From Limonium bicolor (lineage: Eukaryota; Streptophyta; Magnoliopsida; Caryophyllales; Plumbaginaceae), in the NCBI GenBank assembly GCA_023374045.1, contig CM041776.1, forward strand, positions 477,575,375 to 477,639,374: 64,000 nt of DNA, written 5' to 3'. The position numbers and the translations under genes were made by a program. Numbering within the stretch: the first letter of the stretch is position 1; each line of letters begins with the position of its first letter. Of this stretch, positions 36,616 to 48,497 are shown in pieces. Below the pieces are notes generated by a model, which saw only the letters and a program-made list of their open reading frames with translations, searched no databases and was not told the origin of the DNA.

Positions 36616-37711
36616 TATGGTTTTGTCTCATGTGTTTAATGATTATATGGGTGTTTGTTGAACATTTGCGGTAAGGCTGGGTTGTTTTTTTAAGTTAGAA
36701 GTGCAGTTATTGATTGTTGTATTTATCAAATTTGAAGAGCTAAATATGGCAAAGTTTTCAAGGGTGTAAATATCAGTGTGCAAGATTGCTTGGTTAACAT
36801 TAAAAACGAAATTAAATGAAGAGTTAGTAGATTTATAAAGGAAAATATTAGAGTGAAGAAGTATATAGAAAGGATAGTGGAGATGAGATTGTATGTGTTA
36901 GTTTTGACTTTTTTATGGTTCTAGCTTAATAAAAAATACTTGTCTTTTTCGGAAGAAAAAAAAAACATTATTTGACTTGAAGACATCTTGAATCTCCCAA
37001 TTCGAGGGTGCAAGTCGAGAGAATATGAGTTGACACCCAATCTCGTGCTGAAAGATAATTCCTAATGACAATGGATAATAAAAACAATGTAAAATACAAT
37101 AAGAAATGAATATACTAGGTAAAATATCAATTGAAATGGCATAGAAAAAACTTATACCAGAAGAATGACATTTTAGAAGGATTATTTATTGCAAAATTAA
37201 CAATTCTATGATTTCATCACATTACTAAAGATAGACAAGTTCCTGTCTATGTGCCCAAGAAGTTGAGTTTCCCTATATAATATGCCATATGTCCATAAGT
37301 ATCAACATATAATAGTTTGTAACAACCCCATAAAGGCTTTGGATTCGCTCCTGGCCTTGTTAGCTTTCTCCTGGAGCATCCTGGACTAAATTATAGTCAT
37401 TGGATTAATGGACATTTGAATGGAGGGTGTAGATTATATTGAATTATTTTTAAAAAGAAAACTGTTAGTAGTGATGGTTACTGATTTTGTGGGTTTTACT
37501 ATTTTTTAAAGATAACAAATAACCAACTGCAAATTCTCTATTATTTTGTAACTTCCCATTCAAGTTTTAAAATTCATATCAATGGACACTAATTAATGGA
37601 AAAAACTCTACTACTTTTACTCATTTTTATTACTAATATTCTTAAATTACATCATGAATATTTCAAAAAAACTCAGGTATTTAGTGATAGTTGTTGACAA
37701 TGCATTGGCAT
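36616..37711. other. Unassigned DNA between CACTA end and minisatellite, copy 1
   Basis: No gene or element recognised in about 1.1 kb of AT-rich sequence; repeated at 39543-40641. Confidence 0.5.
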
Positions 37712-38297
37712 TCGTATGACATTGCATTGGTATACACTGGTATTTATACAACGGTACACTGGTATGGATTGATACAACCATACACTGGTATCGTCTACAA
37801 CGGTACTAGTATTTATACAACCGCACACTGGTATTTATACAACCGCACACTGGTATTTATATAACCAGACACTGGTATTTATACACCGTACACTGGTATT
37901 TATACATCTGCACACTGGTATTTATACAACAGTACACTGGTATTTATACAGCAGTACACTGGTATTTATACAACGTACACTCGTATTTATACAACAGTAC
38001 ACTCGTATTTATAAAATAGCACACTGGTATTTATAAAATAGCACACTGGTATTTATACAACATCACACTAGTATAGTATTTATACAACAGTACACTGGTA
38101 TAGTATTTATACAATGAGTACACTAGTATAGTATTTATACAACAATACATTGGTATAGTATTTATACAACAATACACTGGTATTTATACAACAATACACT
38201 GATATTTATAAAATAGCACACTGGTATTTATACAACAACACACTGGTATAGTATTTATACAACAGTACACTGGTATAATATACACTGGTATTTATAC
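37712..38297. repeat. 22-bp minisatellite, about 25 units
   Basis: Consensus CACTGGTATTTATACAACMG plus two bases, with a 27-bp variant containing an extra GTATA. The array ends exactly where copy 2 of the segmental duplication starts. Confidence 0.92.
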
Positions 38298-38602
38298 AAA
38301 GCAACCGGAATGGAGTAGAGAAAGATTTGTGTGCTTAAAACATTTTTACCTTATAATGAACTAGCTTTGGTCTTCCCTCCTTCTTCTTTGATTTTAGCCG
38401 AGAATATACCTCCTCTTTAAACACCAACTCCCACTACATGCATGGATGGAAATGCTTGAAGTATGACATCAAGAACGTAACACCTTAACATGTGGGTACA
38501 TTATAAACTATTACTTTATGCATTTCACCTCTTTCATTTAACTTAATTTTATTGTCCATATCCTAATATAATAAATGTATGTTTATGATACTAATTGTGT
38601 AG

Positions 38603-39057
38603 TGTGTATCAAAGTGTTATAATGATGGAACGCGGGGTAAGGTTGAAAGGTGCCATTCCGTGGACTTCAGTGAAGGTACATACATCATCACTTACACATT
38701 GCTTATCATTGATAAGTAGTCATCACTTACATACATCTTATGTAAGTGTTTGTTTGTTTGTTTGTCTTTTCTGTGTTTAAGTGTCCACGCCAACCCGGGA
38801 GTTCAGAGTGTGGGTATTATGTCATGAGGTATATGCATGACATAATCACCCTATTTGGTCAGATAGAGGATCCGTTAGAACAGGTATGTCAAAGTTATAT
38901 GTATTTTTCAACTACTAATGTAATTATTTAATGTTTAACTAATTTTGTCTTGTTTTATTCTTCAAAGGTTTTCTCTAGTGTAGGAGGATATACCAGAGAA
39001 ACCATCAATGGTATGCTAGAGGATTGGGCGGAGTTCCTCTACATGAATTTGGTTTGA
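38603..39057 (+). pseudogene. Ulp1-type cysteine protease C-terminus of a CACTA transposon, copy 2
   Basis: Predicted exons 38603-38675, 38782-38883 and 38968-39057 (TGA at 39055-39057), with GT/AG introns and matching phase. The middle exon gives PRQPGSSECGYYVMRYM, the C48 peptidase motif with the oxyanion glutamine and catalytic cysteine. The last exon ends MLEDWAEFLYMNLV. Ulp1-like second genes are common in plant CACTA elements. The histidine and aspartate of the triad would lie in exons not present here, so this is a 3' fragment. Confidence 0.78.
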
Positions 39058-39542
39058 TGTTTCACTTTGTATTTTTGAATTGTTTATTTAGATCTTTGTG
39101 TAGACTTTTATGGCTAGATAGGTTGTGAAAGATGACCATTTTGAGTACCATAGTGACCATTTGGATAGTTGTGTATGTATATGGCCATTGTGACCATTTG
39201 AAGTGTGTTATATGGTCAGTGGGATCATTTGCAGTGTATATATGGCATTGTGACCATTTGATCATTATTTTGTTTTGTTGGTAATTTTGCTACAAAGAGG
39301 AATAACATTCTCTAACATGTGATGTAGACAGATGTGTGGGTATATCTGGATGTATATTTTATAGGGTTTATGACAAATGTGGGAGTATAAACAAAAACGA
39401 GAAAAAAAAACAAAAATCGGCGGTTTCTACATAGAACCGCCGAAAATAAGGACAAACCCTTTTTCAGCGATTTCATTTTCTGCGGTTTAAAACCACCGAA
39501 AAATACCTAAAACCTCCAAAAATGTCCTGTTTTGTACTAGTG
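39058..39542 (+). mobile_element. 3' end of CACTA transposon, copy 2, with terminal repeat
   Basis: The element ends at 39542. On the minus strand the terminus reads CACTAGTACAAAAC, the CACTA signature. Subterminal features are GTGACCATTTG motifs (39150-39262) and a hairpin with arms CGGCGGTTTCT (39418-39428) and AGAACCGCCG (39433-39442). The 5' end is not in the window. Confidence 0.82.
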
Positions 39543-40641
39543 ATGGTTTTGTCTCATGTGTTTAATGATTATATGGGGTGTTTGTTGAACATTAGCGGTA
39601 AGGCTGGGTTGTTTTTTTAAGTTAGAAGTGCAGTTATTGATTGTTGTATTTATCAAATTTGAAGAGCTAAATATGGCAAAGTTTTCAAGGGTGTAAATAT
39701 CAGTGTGCAAGATTGCTTGGTTAACATTAAAAACGAAATTAAATGAAGAGTTAGTAGATTTATAAAGGAAAATACTAGAGTGAAGAAGTATATAGAAAGG
39801 ATAGTGGAGATGAGATTGTATGTGTTAGTTTTGACTTTTTATGGTTCTAGCTTAATAAAAAATACTTGTCTTTTTCGGAAGAAAAAAAAACATTATTTGA
39901 CTTGAAGACATCTTGAATCTCCCAATTCGAGGGTGCAAGTCGAGAGAATATGAGTTGACACCCAATCTCGTGCTGAAAGATAATTCCTAATGACAATGGA
40001 TAATAAAAACAATGTAAAATACAATAAGAAAATGAATATACTAGGTAAAATATCAATTGAAATGGCATAGAAAAACTTATACCAGAAGAATGACATTTTA
40101 GAAGGATTATTTATTGCAAAATTAACAATTCTATGATTTCATCACATTACTAAAGATAGACAAGTTCCTGTCTATGTGCCCAAGAAGTTGAGTTTCCCTA
40201 TATAATATGCCATATGTCCATAAGTATCAACATATAATAGTTTGTAACAACCCCATAAAGGCTTTGGATTCGCTCCTGGCCTTGTTAGCTTTCCCTGGAG
40301 CATCCTGGACTAAATTATAGTCATTGGATTAATGGACATTTGAATGGAGGGTGTAGATTATATTGAATTATTTTTAAAAAGAAAACTGTTAGTAGTGATG
40401 GTTACTGATTTTGTGGGTTTTACTATTTTTTAAAGATAACAAATAACCAACTGCAAATTCTCTATTATTTTGTAACTTCCCATTCAAGTTTTAAAATTCA
40501 TATCAATGGACACTAATTAATGGAAAAAACTCTACTACTTTTACTCATTTTTATTACTAATATTCTTAAATTACATCATGAATATTTCAAAAAAACTCAG
40601 GTATTTAGTGATAGTTGTTGACAATGCATTGGCATTCGTAT
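39543..40641. other. Unassigned DNA, copy 2
   Basis: Same sequence as 36616-37711. No gene recognised; the overlapping minus-strand open frames near 39850-40096 have no supporting features. Confidence 0.5.
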
Positions 40642-41358
40642 GACATTGCATTGGTATACACTGGTATTTATACAACGGTACACTGGTATGGATTGATACA
40701 ACCATACACTGGTATCGTCTACAACGGTACTAGTATTTATACAACCGCACACTGGTATTTATACAACCGCACACTGGTATTTATATAACCAGACACTGGT
40801 ATTTATACTACCGTACACTGGTATTTATACAACTGCACACTGGTATTTATACAACAGTACACTGGTATTTATACAGCAGTACACTCGTATTTATACAACG
40901 TACACTCGTATTTATACAACAGTACACTCGTATTTATAAAATAGCACACTGGTATTTATAAAATAGCACACTGGTATTTATACAACATCACACTAGTATA
41001 GTATTTATACAACAGTACACTGGTATAGTATTTATACAATGAGTACACTAGTATAGTATTTATACAACAATACATTGGTATAGTATTTATACAACAATAC
41101 ACTGGTATTTATACAACAATACACTGATATTTATAAAATAGCACACTGGTATTTATACAACAACACACTGGTATAGTATTTATACAACAGTACACTGGTA
41201 TAATATACACTGGTATTTATACAACTGCAAACTGGTATTTATACCACCGCAAACTGGTATTCATACAACCGCAAACTGGTATTTATACAACCACAAACTG
41301 GTATTTATACAACCGCACACTGGTATTTATACAACCGCACACTGGTATTTATACAGAT
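40642..41358. repeat. 22-bp minisatellite, about 31 units
   Basis: Same unit as copy 1, followed by six or so extra units (41218-41358) with GCAAACTGG variants that copy 1 lacks. It ends at ATACAGATTTATTTGGG, next to the MCM6 fragment. Confidence 0.92.
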
Positions 41359-41436
41359 TTATTTGGGTACACGTGAAAAGAAGAAGACCCCAGCTTGAAC
41401 GAAAGGGAACATCATCACCACTCTAAAAAGTTTTAT

Positions 41437-41814
41437 TTTTTTTTATGTCGTGGTGGCCATACACCGAAAGTGCAACGTTTTCAACAAGCTTATCGAAGAA
41501 ATCAGGGGTATTTAGCTTTTTCCTCTTCCGAGAACATCTGGTTGTCACCATCATTTACATCCTTCTTCTTATTTCTAATGCCAGTATCTCTCCTCCCATC
41601 AGCAATCTGCACAAAAGTGATAAAGGCAAGACGGTACGACGAATCTCACTCCCAATGCTTTCAGACCTTTCACCCCTTCTTGCACTGTAGAATTATCATT
41701 ACGTTGAGAAGAAGAGTCCCTACGGACCTCATATCTCTCTCCTGGTGATGTCAAGGCCATGATATCAGGGATTACAACCAACAAACCCGTAAAAATGGTC
41801 GTGCCCCAGCCTGG
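41437..41814 (-). pseudogene. MCM6: MCM6 gene fragment (replicative helicase subunit), captured and broken
   Basis: Reading the minus strand from 41814, recognisable MCM6 blocks occur in order: [29 protein letters not shown] and [12 protein letters not shown] 2-nt deletion near 41642 shifts the frame, after which [40 protein letters not shown] and VYGHHDIKK follow. The order and spacing correspond to a region of roughly 110 residues around position 235-345 of plant MCM6, ending just before the ATPase core. About seven residues (LDEIQ-like) are missing before NTPDFF. MCM6 is part of the MCM2-7 helicase that opens replication origins. Nothing else of the gene is present nearby, so this is a relic, possibly carried in by a transposon. 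Confidence 0.85.
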
Positions 41815-42439
41815 CTTATGGATTTCAAAAACATAGGGACTAAAAATAAGTAGGAGTATATTACCAGTTCCGGGATAAATTGTTTTCAGACCCGGTTCAA
41901 TCTGGTGCACGATGCAGTTCGAATGATTTTTCTTTACGGAGGCGGAGCCGTTTCAATCTGGTGCGCGATACAGTTGAATGATTTTTTTTTGCGGAGGCGG
42001 AGACACAAGAAGAGAATGAAAGGGACTAATTCAGAATATAGTCGGATTGCAAATTTACCGTGAATCGTGAATGAAGAGAGGCGGAGACCACCGAGAATTT
42101 GTTGTTCCGAAAGAAGGGAGCGCTGGGAAGAGGAAGCAATTAAGAATCCAAATTTATTGGTATTTAAAACTGTAATCCTACAAAAATATCTACTAGACTT
42201 ATTTTTATTTTCTAAAAATCATAAAATTAGTATCAATTTTAATCTGTACCTTTCATTAATAGTTTCTCTGATCCTATGGTTGTAATTTAATCCAAAATGT
42301 TCAGGGACTTTTAATAGTAAATAACAATATCTATATTCAGTTACCAACCTACACTGAGGTCATCGAGTTATTACCGATGATGCATTGACGACAATCCGAC
42401 CAAAATATCATCACTGTGTGAGGAAAATAAATCCGGACT
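41815..42439. other. Unassigned DNA with a 56-bp direct repeat
   Basis: A 56-bp unit starting TTCAATCTGGTGC occurs at 41896 and again at 41952 (ending about 42005 with GCGGAGGCGGAG). The rest resembles decayed gene or leader sequence; no gene can be supported. Confidence 0.5.
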
Positions 42440-42544
42440 TGTAACACCCCAACCCGAAACTCCACAACCTGTACGATGATAGCTCTCAAAGATAACTAGA
42501 AATGCAGCGGAACAAATACATAAAACGGGTGGTGCTACAACGCC

Positions 42545-42566
42545 GTTAGTCACCCATGTGACTAAC
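42545..42566 (-). other. Conserved U5 hairpin
   Basis: Arm GTTAGTCAC, loop CCAT, arm GTGACTAAC: a perfect 9-bp stem, framed by CGCC on the left and AAGGC on the right. Confidence 0.6.
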
Positions 42567-43082
42567 AAGGCTAACTCCAATACAACTTACAAAAGATACA
42601 GTCTGAGCGCTGAATACAAACCGCTAAAAATAACAAAAGCTAATAGAAAAAGTACAGTACTATAAAATGATACAGACAGTAATAATCCCATGTCTTAATT
42701 CTACCCCACCTACACTCGGTCGGGTATTCTCTTTTTCCTTCAGGTACCTGTGAATGGTTAGCCATGAAACGGCTCAGCAAAATAAATTGCTGGTATGAAC
42801 CCGTGCAGCCCATAAGCTAGCGGGCCACGCACGACTACTTTGTCATAAGCATGCAGTTCATTTTTATCAAACACTGAAAACATGCATCATATATAAATCA
42901 CACAAGTAACCGTACAAGGTCAACAGCATCACAAAGAGAAACATGACAGCAGAGGTCAAGTTAATTATTTAATTTTGGAACGGGTATGATAAACCCTTCA
43001 AACGAGATAAGACTCTCGCGATAATGGTCGGGTATTAACTCCCGCAGGAGAGAACGTAGTCAACTCCTGTACTTAAATATAG

Positions 43083-43190
43083 ATGTGGGTATCGTACCCT
43101 CGAGAGAATGAAATCTTTCTCTCAACTTGAAAATCATATGTGGGTATTGTACCCTCGAGAGAATGCAGTCTTTCTCCCAGCTTAAATGTT
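43083..43190. repeat. Two 55-bp units with GGGTA/TACCC dyads
   Basis: Units start at 43083 and 43138 with ATGTGGGTAT and CGAGAGAATG. Arms GGGTA and TACCC enclose three bases (TCG or TTG), and GAGAGA pairs with TCTTTCTC downstream. Confidence 0.75.
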
Positions 43191-45145
43191 CCGGTACTAA
43201 CCTGGTGAGTGGACAAAGTCTACACCCAAAACCACTGTCATGACGTATACTGTATTTGAGGACGACCTGCGACAGGTACAACCTCCATATTTGCATGCAT
43301 GGCCAGAAACAACTGGGCTCCTCGCTTCTCGTAGCATCAAATATGTTCGACGACAAACAAGGACGTTAAACAAACATACTGTTGTATATTGTCAGCTGTC
43401 ACGTTTATGGACAACGACGTTGTTTATAAAGGAAGTTAGTGAGGAACTTGAGTACAAGTCCTCGGTATATTAACACGTAGGTCTTTAATCCACTGGTAAT
43501 GTAGTGTTGTATACGTGGCACATACACATTATAGTTAGAAACGTTCACGCACATAAAATAACACAACATCGCATATCGTTCGCGCACATTAAGTAACACA
43601 ACAGTGCTTATCATTCACGCACATAAAATAACACAGTAGTGCATAGAATAATCACAACGATACACAAACACAGGTGCAATATATTACATGCAATTATCTT
43701 GATCGTTATTTCATATAACAGATAACACACAAGCCGGTGTAATCCGTTAGCAAACAGGTTGCAAGGATCCATACCGTTCACCGTAGATTGTACTTGTTTA
43801 GTTCCTGGTCAACGTCTGGTCAAACAACATCCTAGAATAGGATTAACAGAGAGTGTTAATTTATGTAACTCACGTATAAGATTTTTATCGTAACGTAAAG
43901 TGATTACGTATTCCCTCATCATTTTATGTGAGGTCGGTTTACCATATTATTATTTCTTTCACTTTTTAATTGTACTTATCATTAAGAAATTATTATATAC
44001 CTTAAATCTTATAGTCTTTATTTACAAGACTATTATTGCATGGTAGTATACTTTATTTATTCCCATGATTTTATGTATGTCACATTGACCATTCTCCTTG
44101 GTTTATTTAATTCCCTTGTATATATTTTATATACATATATTTATACATGTATGCACACAAGTATTGTTTATATGACATATTGTTTTTGTCCAAACGTCAT
44201 AACAATGTACAATTTCATCGATGACATTTATTAGTCACATGTTAATTGATTCTCCTCTTAACTTTATATTTAATATACTGTAATTCCCAATATTATTTGG
44301 TATTCACACGTTAAATTCCTCATATTCATTTCCTTTTGATTTACTTGAAAATCTTAAATATATATTTTTATACACATGTATTATTTATGATACATGATTT
44401 TAATTATCAAAATGACATAGCAACTTTATGAATTCTCAAATTGTATTTACATGTCACACATGGGCATATTTTTCCCATATCTTTTATTAAGTGCAAACTA
44501 ACCCCAAATAATATTATTTCTTTACAAGTAAATTACTTATACCTTTATAACATATAGTTTTAATTTCATACATCCTTAAATCATAATTTCCTTTTCTAAA
44601 TCTTTTAAATATCCATATTGGACCTATAAATATTTTTAATCCCATAAATACACTATACTTTTCAGTTATTATATTATAACCTCATTTATTTCATAAATTT
44701 TTCGTTATACTCCAAAACACATTATATTACATGGTTTCATTTTCTTAATTAATTAATTCTCAAACTTAGCCTTATAAAATCGGTAATTATTATTTGAACA
44801 CCTTAACTTTTATAAATCACCAGTTAGCCACATTAATTTTTTAGCTTGTCATTCTTTTTCTTATAATTATATCTTAACCCCGAAAACTTTATATAAGTTA
44901 CATATCCACTTATAAACTATAGTTTTTATATTTAATTTCCTTAAATTCCAAATTGACCCTTATACTTTTACAAATTATGATTTCGCCCCTTATCAAAATC
45001 GGTTTTGCGTTTAAACTTCCATAAATTACATAATCACTCCAAAACTTTTATAATGTAACACCCTAACTACGCACTTAGCAACCATATGAAATCGCAGCGG
45101 AATTAAATAACTAACCAAACACTAAACGGGTCGGTGTTACACGCC

Positions 45146-45167
45146 GTTAGCCACCCACGTGGCAAAC
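45146..45167 (-). other. Conserved U5 hairpin (one mismatch)
   Basis: Arm GTTAGCCAC, loop CCAC, arm GTGGCAAAC: 8 of 9 pairs. Confidence 0.55.
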
Positions 45168-46424
45168 AAGGCAGAATACGTACACATTGTACCGGTCTGA
45201 TGATCAGACTCCCGAGCATAGAACTAAACCATAAATACATCATATACAATACCGAGTATTTAATTACATTCCATCACTGTAACCGACAATATACCGTAAC
45301 TGTAGTAACAACGGAACCAAAACTTAACGCCACGAGAGCACAGACGCATCCCGGGCCTATCATCCAAAATAACCAAAAGTATGACATGACCTAGATCTAC
45401 AGCCACTCTGCTTCTTCGATCCTCATCCTGCAATATAAACAGAGCCCCTAAAAGGGGTCAGCAACCTTTTGCTGGTATGGTTAACGCGCAGCCCATCGGC
45501 TACCGGGATACGTGCAACTAATTGTCATGATAACATGGCATTGATTTTACACAAACAACATATATAGCATAGCAAGGAATATTGCTTACAACAACAACAC
45601 ATACATAGTGAGAACACTTCACTAAGTAAACAAACCAAGAAGGTTAGTCAACATCATAAGCCTAGAGAATGGTTCACCCTCATGTTAAGCTTGTTACGTA
45701 AACTCATTACCGTTCCGTTAGTCGAACGAGTAACTTAACTCACAGATGGATCGGATATTGTGACCCGAACACACCACACAAACACATGTTCCCCCTAGAC
45801 CGATCATAAGTCAGAATAGGTAAACTTTGGATGAAGCTAACGGGAGATCGAACACCAAATAAATGAGAACAACCTTAACATTAGAAGAGTCGAATCTGAT
45901 ACAGATATCTACTCCTATACATACACGCGTGACCGGACAACCGGATTCCTCACTCCCCAGTTAGCACTCGTTAGAAGTTCAATGTTGGAACTTAATAAAA
46001 AATCACAACAAGTGGTTAAGTCTTATTAGACACACACAAGGGATATGAGTCACACCTTAACATCACAACATATAAACAACTGTAAACTCGTTACATGACT
46101 TAAGTCTTACAAGGTCATAAACATACAGAAAAACAAACAACACACAAGCCGGTGTAAACCGGTAGGCAACAGACTTCAAGAAAACCATACCTTGGTCCTT
46201 GCTTCGATTGGTTTCCACCGTAGGCAACTCCTATACATAATTAACAATGTCGGTTAATTAGCTTACTCGACTCATAATTTACTAAGTGTTTACATGTTTT
46301 CATGACATGTTTTATCCTTAATCTTACACTTTTTTATCTTTATTATTCATACTAGGGCCTACTACATAACTCTTATTCTCTTTCATAAATTTAAAGAATT
46401 TTTTTTTGTTTAAGTTTCTGGTCC

Positions 46425-46447
46425 GGACCGCCCCTCTGGGGCGGTCC
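46425..46447. repeat. Perfect GC-rich dyad
   Basis: Arms GGACCGCCCC and GGGGCGGTCC around TCT. The same dyad, slightly shorter, is in E3 at 57252-57272, with further GGGCGGTCC repeats to 57350. Confidence 0.8.
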
Positions 46448-46474
46448 ACAATAGAACTTGATTTTCAAGGTGCT

Positions 46475-46479
46475 TTTCT
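46475..46479. repeat. Target duplication TTTCT (left)
   Basis: Exact partner of 55045-55049. Confidence 0.95.
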
Positions 46480-48451
46480 TGTAACGACCCCAAAACCGGC
46501 CTAGGAGTTAGGGCCGTTACACGCCGCGAGTCTACTACCTAACATCGCAAGGCTCTAAGCAAACGAATCCCAAAACCGAATAAGAAACTTGTATAAATAC
46601 CCAAGAGTTTACAAGATCCAAATACTTATAAGTCAAATACAAAGAGAGAGGCCCGAAGGCTACACAAAGTACTAAAGCGTCCAAAGCGCAAGCAAACAAA
46701 GTCTAAAGACATATAAAATAATGAAGCTCCAGAAGGGGACGAGAAGAGAAGATCCCACGAGCTCAATCTGCAACAAAGTAAAGGGGTGAGCTAAACAGCC
46801 CAGCAAGCAGAAGACTTCCTCAAGGAAGCCCACTCAAAATAGAAGCAGAAGAATACTTATAAACAGGGAGGATAGCGGAGTCAATATAAATAGACAGAAT
46901 GAAACCACAAAACAGAGGCAGAGCAGAACGGAATATCACTTCAAAACACAGTCGGACTTTCAGATCAGAACGGAAGAGTGGGACACTAGTAACAAGCTAA
47001 CACAACAGAAGGACTCACATAAGGTCCTATGGGTCCGAGGATCCCACAACAGAAGCCGTAGAGACAGCTAACAGACCCGTCGGTCAAATAACGTCCTAAG
47101 GGAGACCTTAAGGAGTATAAACAGAAGGAATTCCTGCGCAGCATGCTACAGGACAGCCCGACCCGACTATCCAAGGCTCAGAAGCAAAGTAACTAGGTCC
47201 CAAAACCAAAAGCTCACAAAACAGATCTTAAGTGCATAAAAATGCATATAACCAGCATAAGAAGCTTGTACACAGGTAGGGGAATCTAACCCCGCAAACG
47301 GAACTCAAAACGGAGCTAAAACAGAGAAGTTTTGCTCAAAACAGTGGCATGTCCGAACTTGCGTCCGACCTTGCAAGTTCGGACAGAGGCCGAGAGTCAG
47401 AAGTCGCGGAGATACAAATGTCCGAACTTACGTCCGAACGTCAAAGTTCGGACGTAAGTCGAGAGTTAAAAGCCAGAACCATCTTCGTGTCCGAACTTGC
47501 GTCCGACCTTGCAAGTTCGGACACCAGTCGAAACTTGTACCAAGAATTCGTCCTCGCGTTCGGTCCGAACATCGAAGTTCGGACCGATGTTCGGACACTT
47601 CAAAACCTTCAAAAACAAAACGCGCCCGAGGACCTGTCCGAACTTACAAGTTCGGACAGACGTTCGGACAGAGCGAAACTGTTGAAATTCAGAACGAACA
47701 AACGCGCAGAAATCCAACCAAAATCAATACCAAACTCACCCAAATCCACGGAATGGTAAATCAGTACCCTCGGGGGTTTAGCCAAACGATCAACAACACA
47801 AAACCGATGAGAAAACGCACAAGCAACACACGAAATCAGATACGAAACAGATATTAAAATCAATCCCCGAGGGTGAGCAAACTACCCCGATTCCATCTCC
47901 CACTTACTTCGAATTGCAGAGAAGGTTGCACCAATCTGAAGCAGAGCGAAGACCCGACACACTGCAGCCCCGAACAGCGCAATCAGCCGCTGAATTTGCA
48001 GAGAACAGCCCCCAAAAACAGAATGTAAAATCAGAAACTGCTTCTCCAAAACAGCAAAGACTACCGAATTCACCAACGAACCTACCTGATTTGCAGAGGG
48101 GAAGAATCTGAACAGAAGTAGCAGCAGAACCGATGACAAACGCAGCAAAGATCCACATGAACTCAGAAGTACAGCAATGGAGAAGAAGAGAGGGAGAGCG
48201 CAGAAACTGTCGCGAGGAAGAAAGCACGATTTGAAAATTGATCGTGGATTGAGAATGTAAAAATAAAATAATGACTCATCCCTCTAAATAAGTCTTACCA
48301 AATAAAAGGGAGGGGAATGACCTCCTTGCCCCCGCCTTTTAACTTAAAGACTCTGGCGTCCTCTCTACTAAACAAAGCACACATAACATAACTTAAATTA
48401 ATAACATTGTTATGTCATGAAATCTGAAAACGTAAAATACGGAGTATTACA
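46480..48451 (-). mobile_element. 3' LTR of the Tekay-like element
   Basis: 1972 bp, bounded by the target duplication and the PPT. Contains the terminal inverted repeat (46480-46490 with 46511-46521) and five GTCCGAAC/GTTCGGAC dyads at 47342-47680. Confidence 0.93.
47342..47680. repeat. Array of GTCCGAAC/GTTCGGAC dyads (3' LTR)
   Basis: Five dyads, several perfect over 8-10 bp, for example arms GTCCGAACTT and AAGTTCGGAC at about 47636-47660. An equivalent array is at 53942-54260. Confidence 0.82.
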
Positions 48452-48464
48452 TCACTCCCCCCTT
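48452..48464 (-). other. Polypurine tract
   Basis: Sense strand AAGGGGGGAGTGA directly before the 3' LTR start TGTAATAC. Confidence 0.9.
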
Positions 48465-48469
48465 AAAAG

Positions 48470-48489
48470 GAATTTCGTCCTCGAAATTC
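48470..48489 (-). other. Pre-PPT hairpin with AGGA loop
   Basis: Sense arm GAATTTCG, loop AGGA, arm CGAAATTC: a perfect 8-bp stem, 8 nt after the pol stop codon (48498-48500) and 5 nt before the PPT. E3 has the same fold at 59912-59931 with two compensating changes. Confidence 0.7.
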
Positions 48490-48497
48490 AACATACC

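Larger units (their letters stand above)
35367..38297. repeat. Direct tandem duplication, copy 1 (about 2.93 kb)
   Basis: Begins AAAGCAACCGGAATGG, as does copy 2 at 38298. The two copies differ by scattered single-base indels and substitutions. Content: the last part of a gypsy LTR, Ulp1-type exons and 3' end of a CACTA transposon, about 1.1 kb of unassigned DNA, and a 22-bp minisatellite that runs straight into copy 2. Confidence 0.93.
38298..41224. repeat. Direct tandem duplication, copy 2
   Basis: Same content and order as 35367-38297, with an extended minisatellite at its end. Retains features lost in copy 1: an intact Ulp1 catalytic exon and an intact CACTA terminus. Confidence 0.93.
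42440..45053 (-). mobile_element. LTR E1, partial, interrupted by E2
   Basis: Starts TGTAACACCCC with no PBS to its left, so it is a 3' or solo LTR of a minus-strand chromovirus-type element. U5 hairpin at 42545-42566. A 55-bp repeat pair lies at 43083-43190. Non-coding, AT-rich after 43860. E2 is inserted at 45054; the rest of E1 is outside the window or lost. Confidence 0.75.
45054..46479 (-). mobile_element. LTR E2, left part, interrupted by the complete Tekay-like element
   Basis: Starts TGTAACACCC inside E1. U5 hairpin at 45146-45167. It resembles E3 from 55372 on. It ends with a perfect dyad (46425-46447) and the target site TTTCT (46475-46479), and resumes at 55050. Confidence 0.8.

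Noticed and set aside
37712..41358. CRISPR-like array
   Set aside because: The 22-bp units are contiguous without unique spacers; it is a eukaryotic minisatellite.
41395..41748. Plus-strand frame of 117 codons
   Set aside because: It is antisense to the MCM6-like fragment, which has the clear family match.
46480..46560. The covarying U5 hairpin in the Tekay-like LTRs (46520, 53125, 2645)
   Set aside because: The flanking ACACGCC and AAGGC are kept, but the stem between them is weak (GCGA/TCGC only), so I did not count these LTRs as members for the hairpin.
47349..47759. Open frames across the GTCCGAAC arrays (47349-47863, 53911-54372)
   Set aside because: Translation of repeats; frames on both strands arise from the dyads and are not genes.
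47882..48227. Overlapping minus-strand frames with leucine/serine-rich predicted proteins, repeated at 54472-54820
   Set aside because: Both lie wholly within the two LTR copies and lack any start context or domain.
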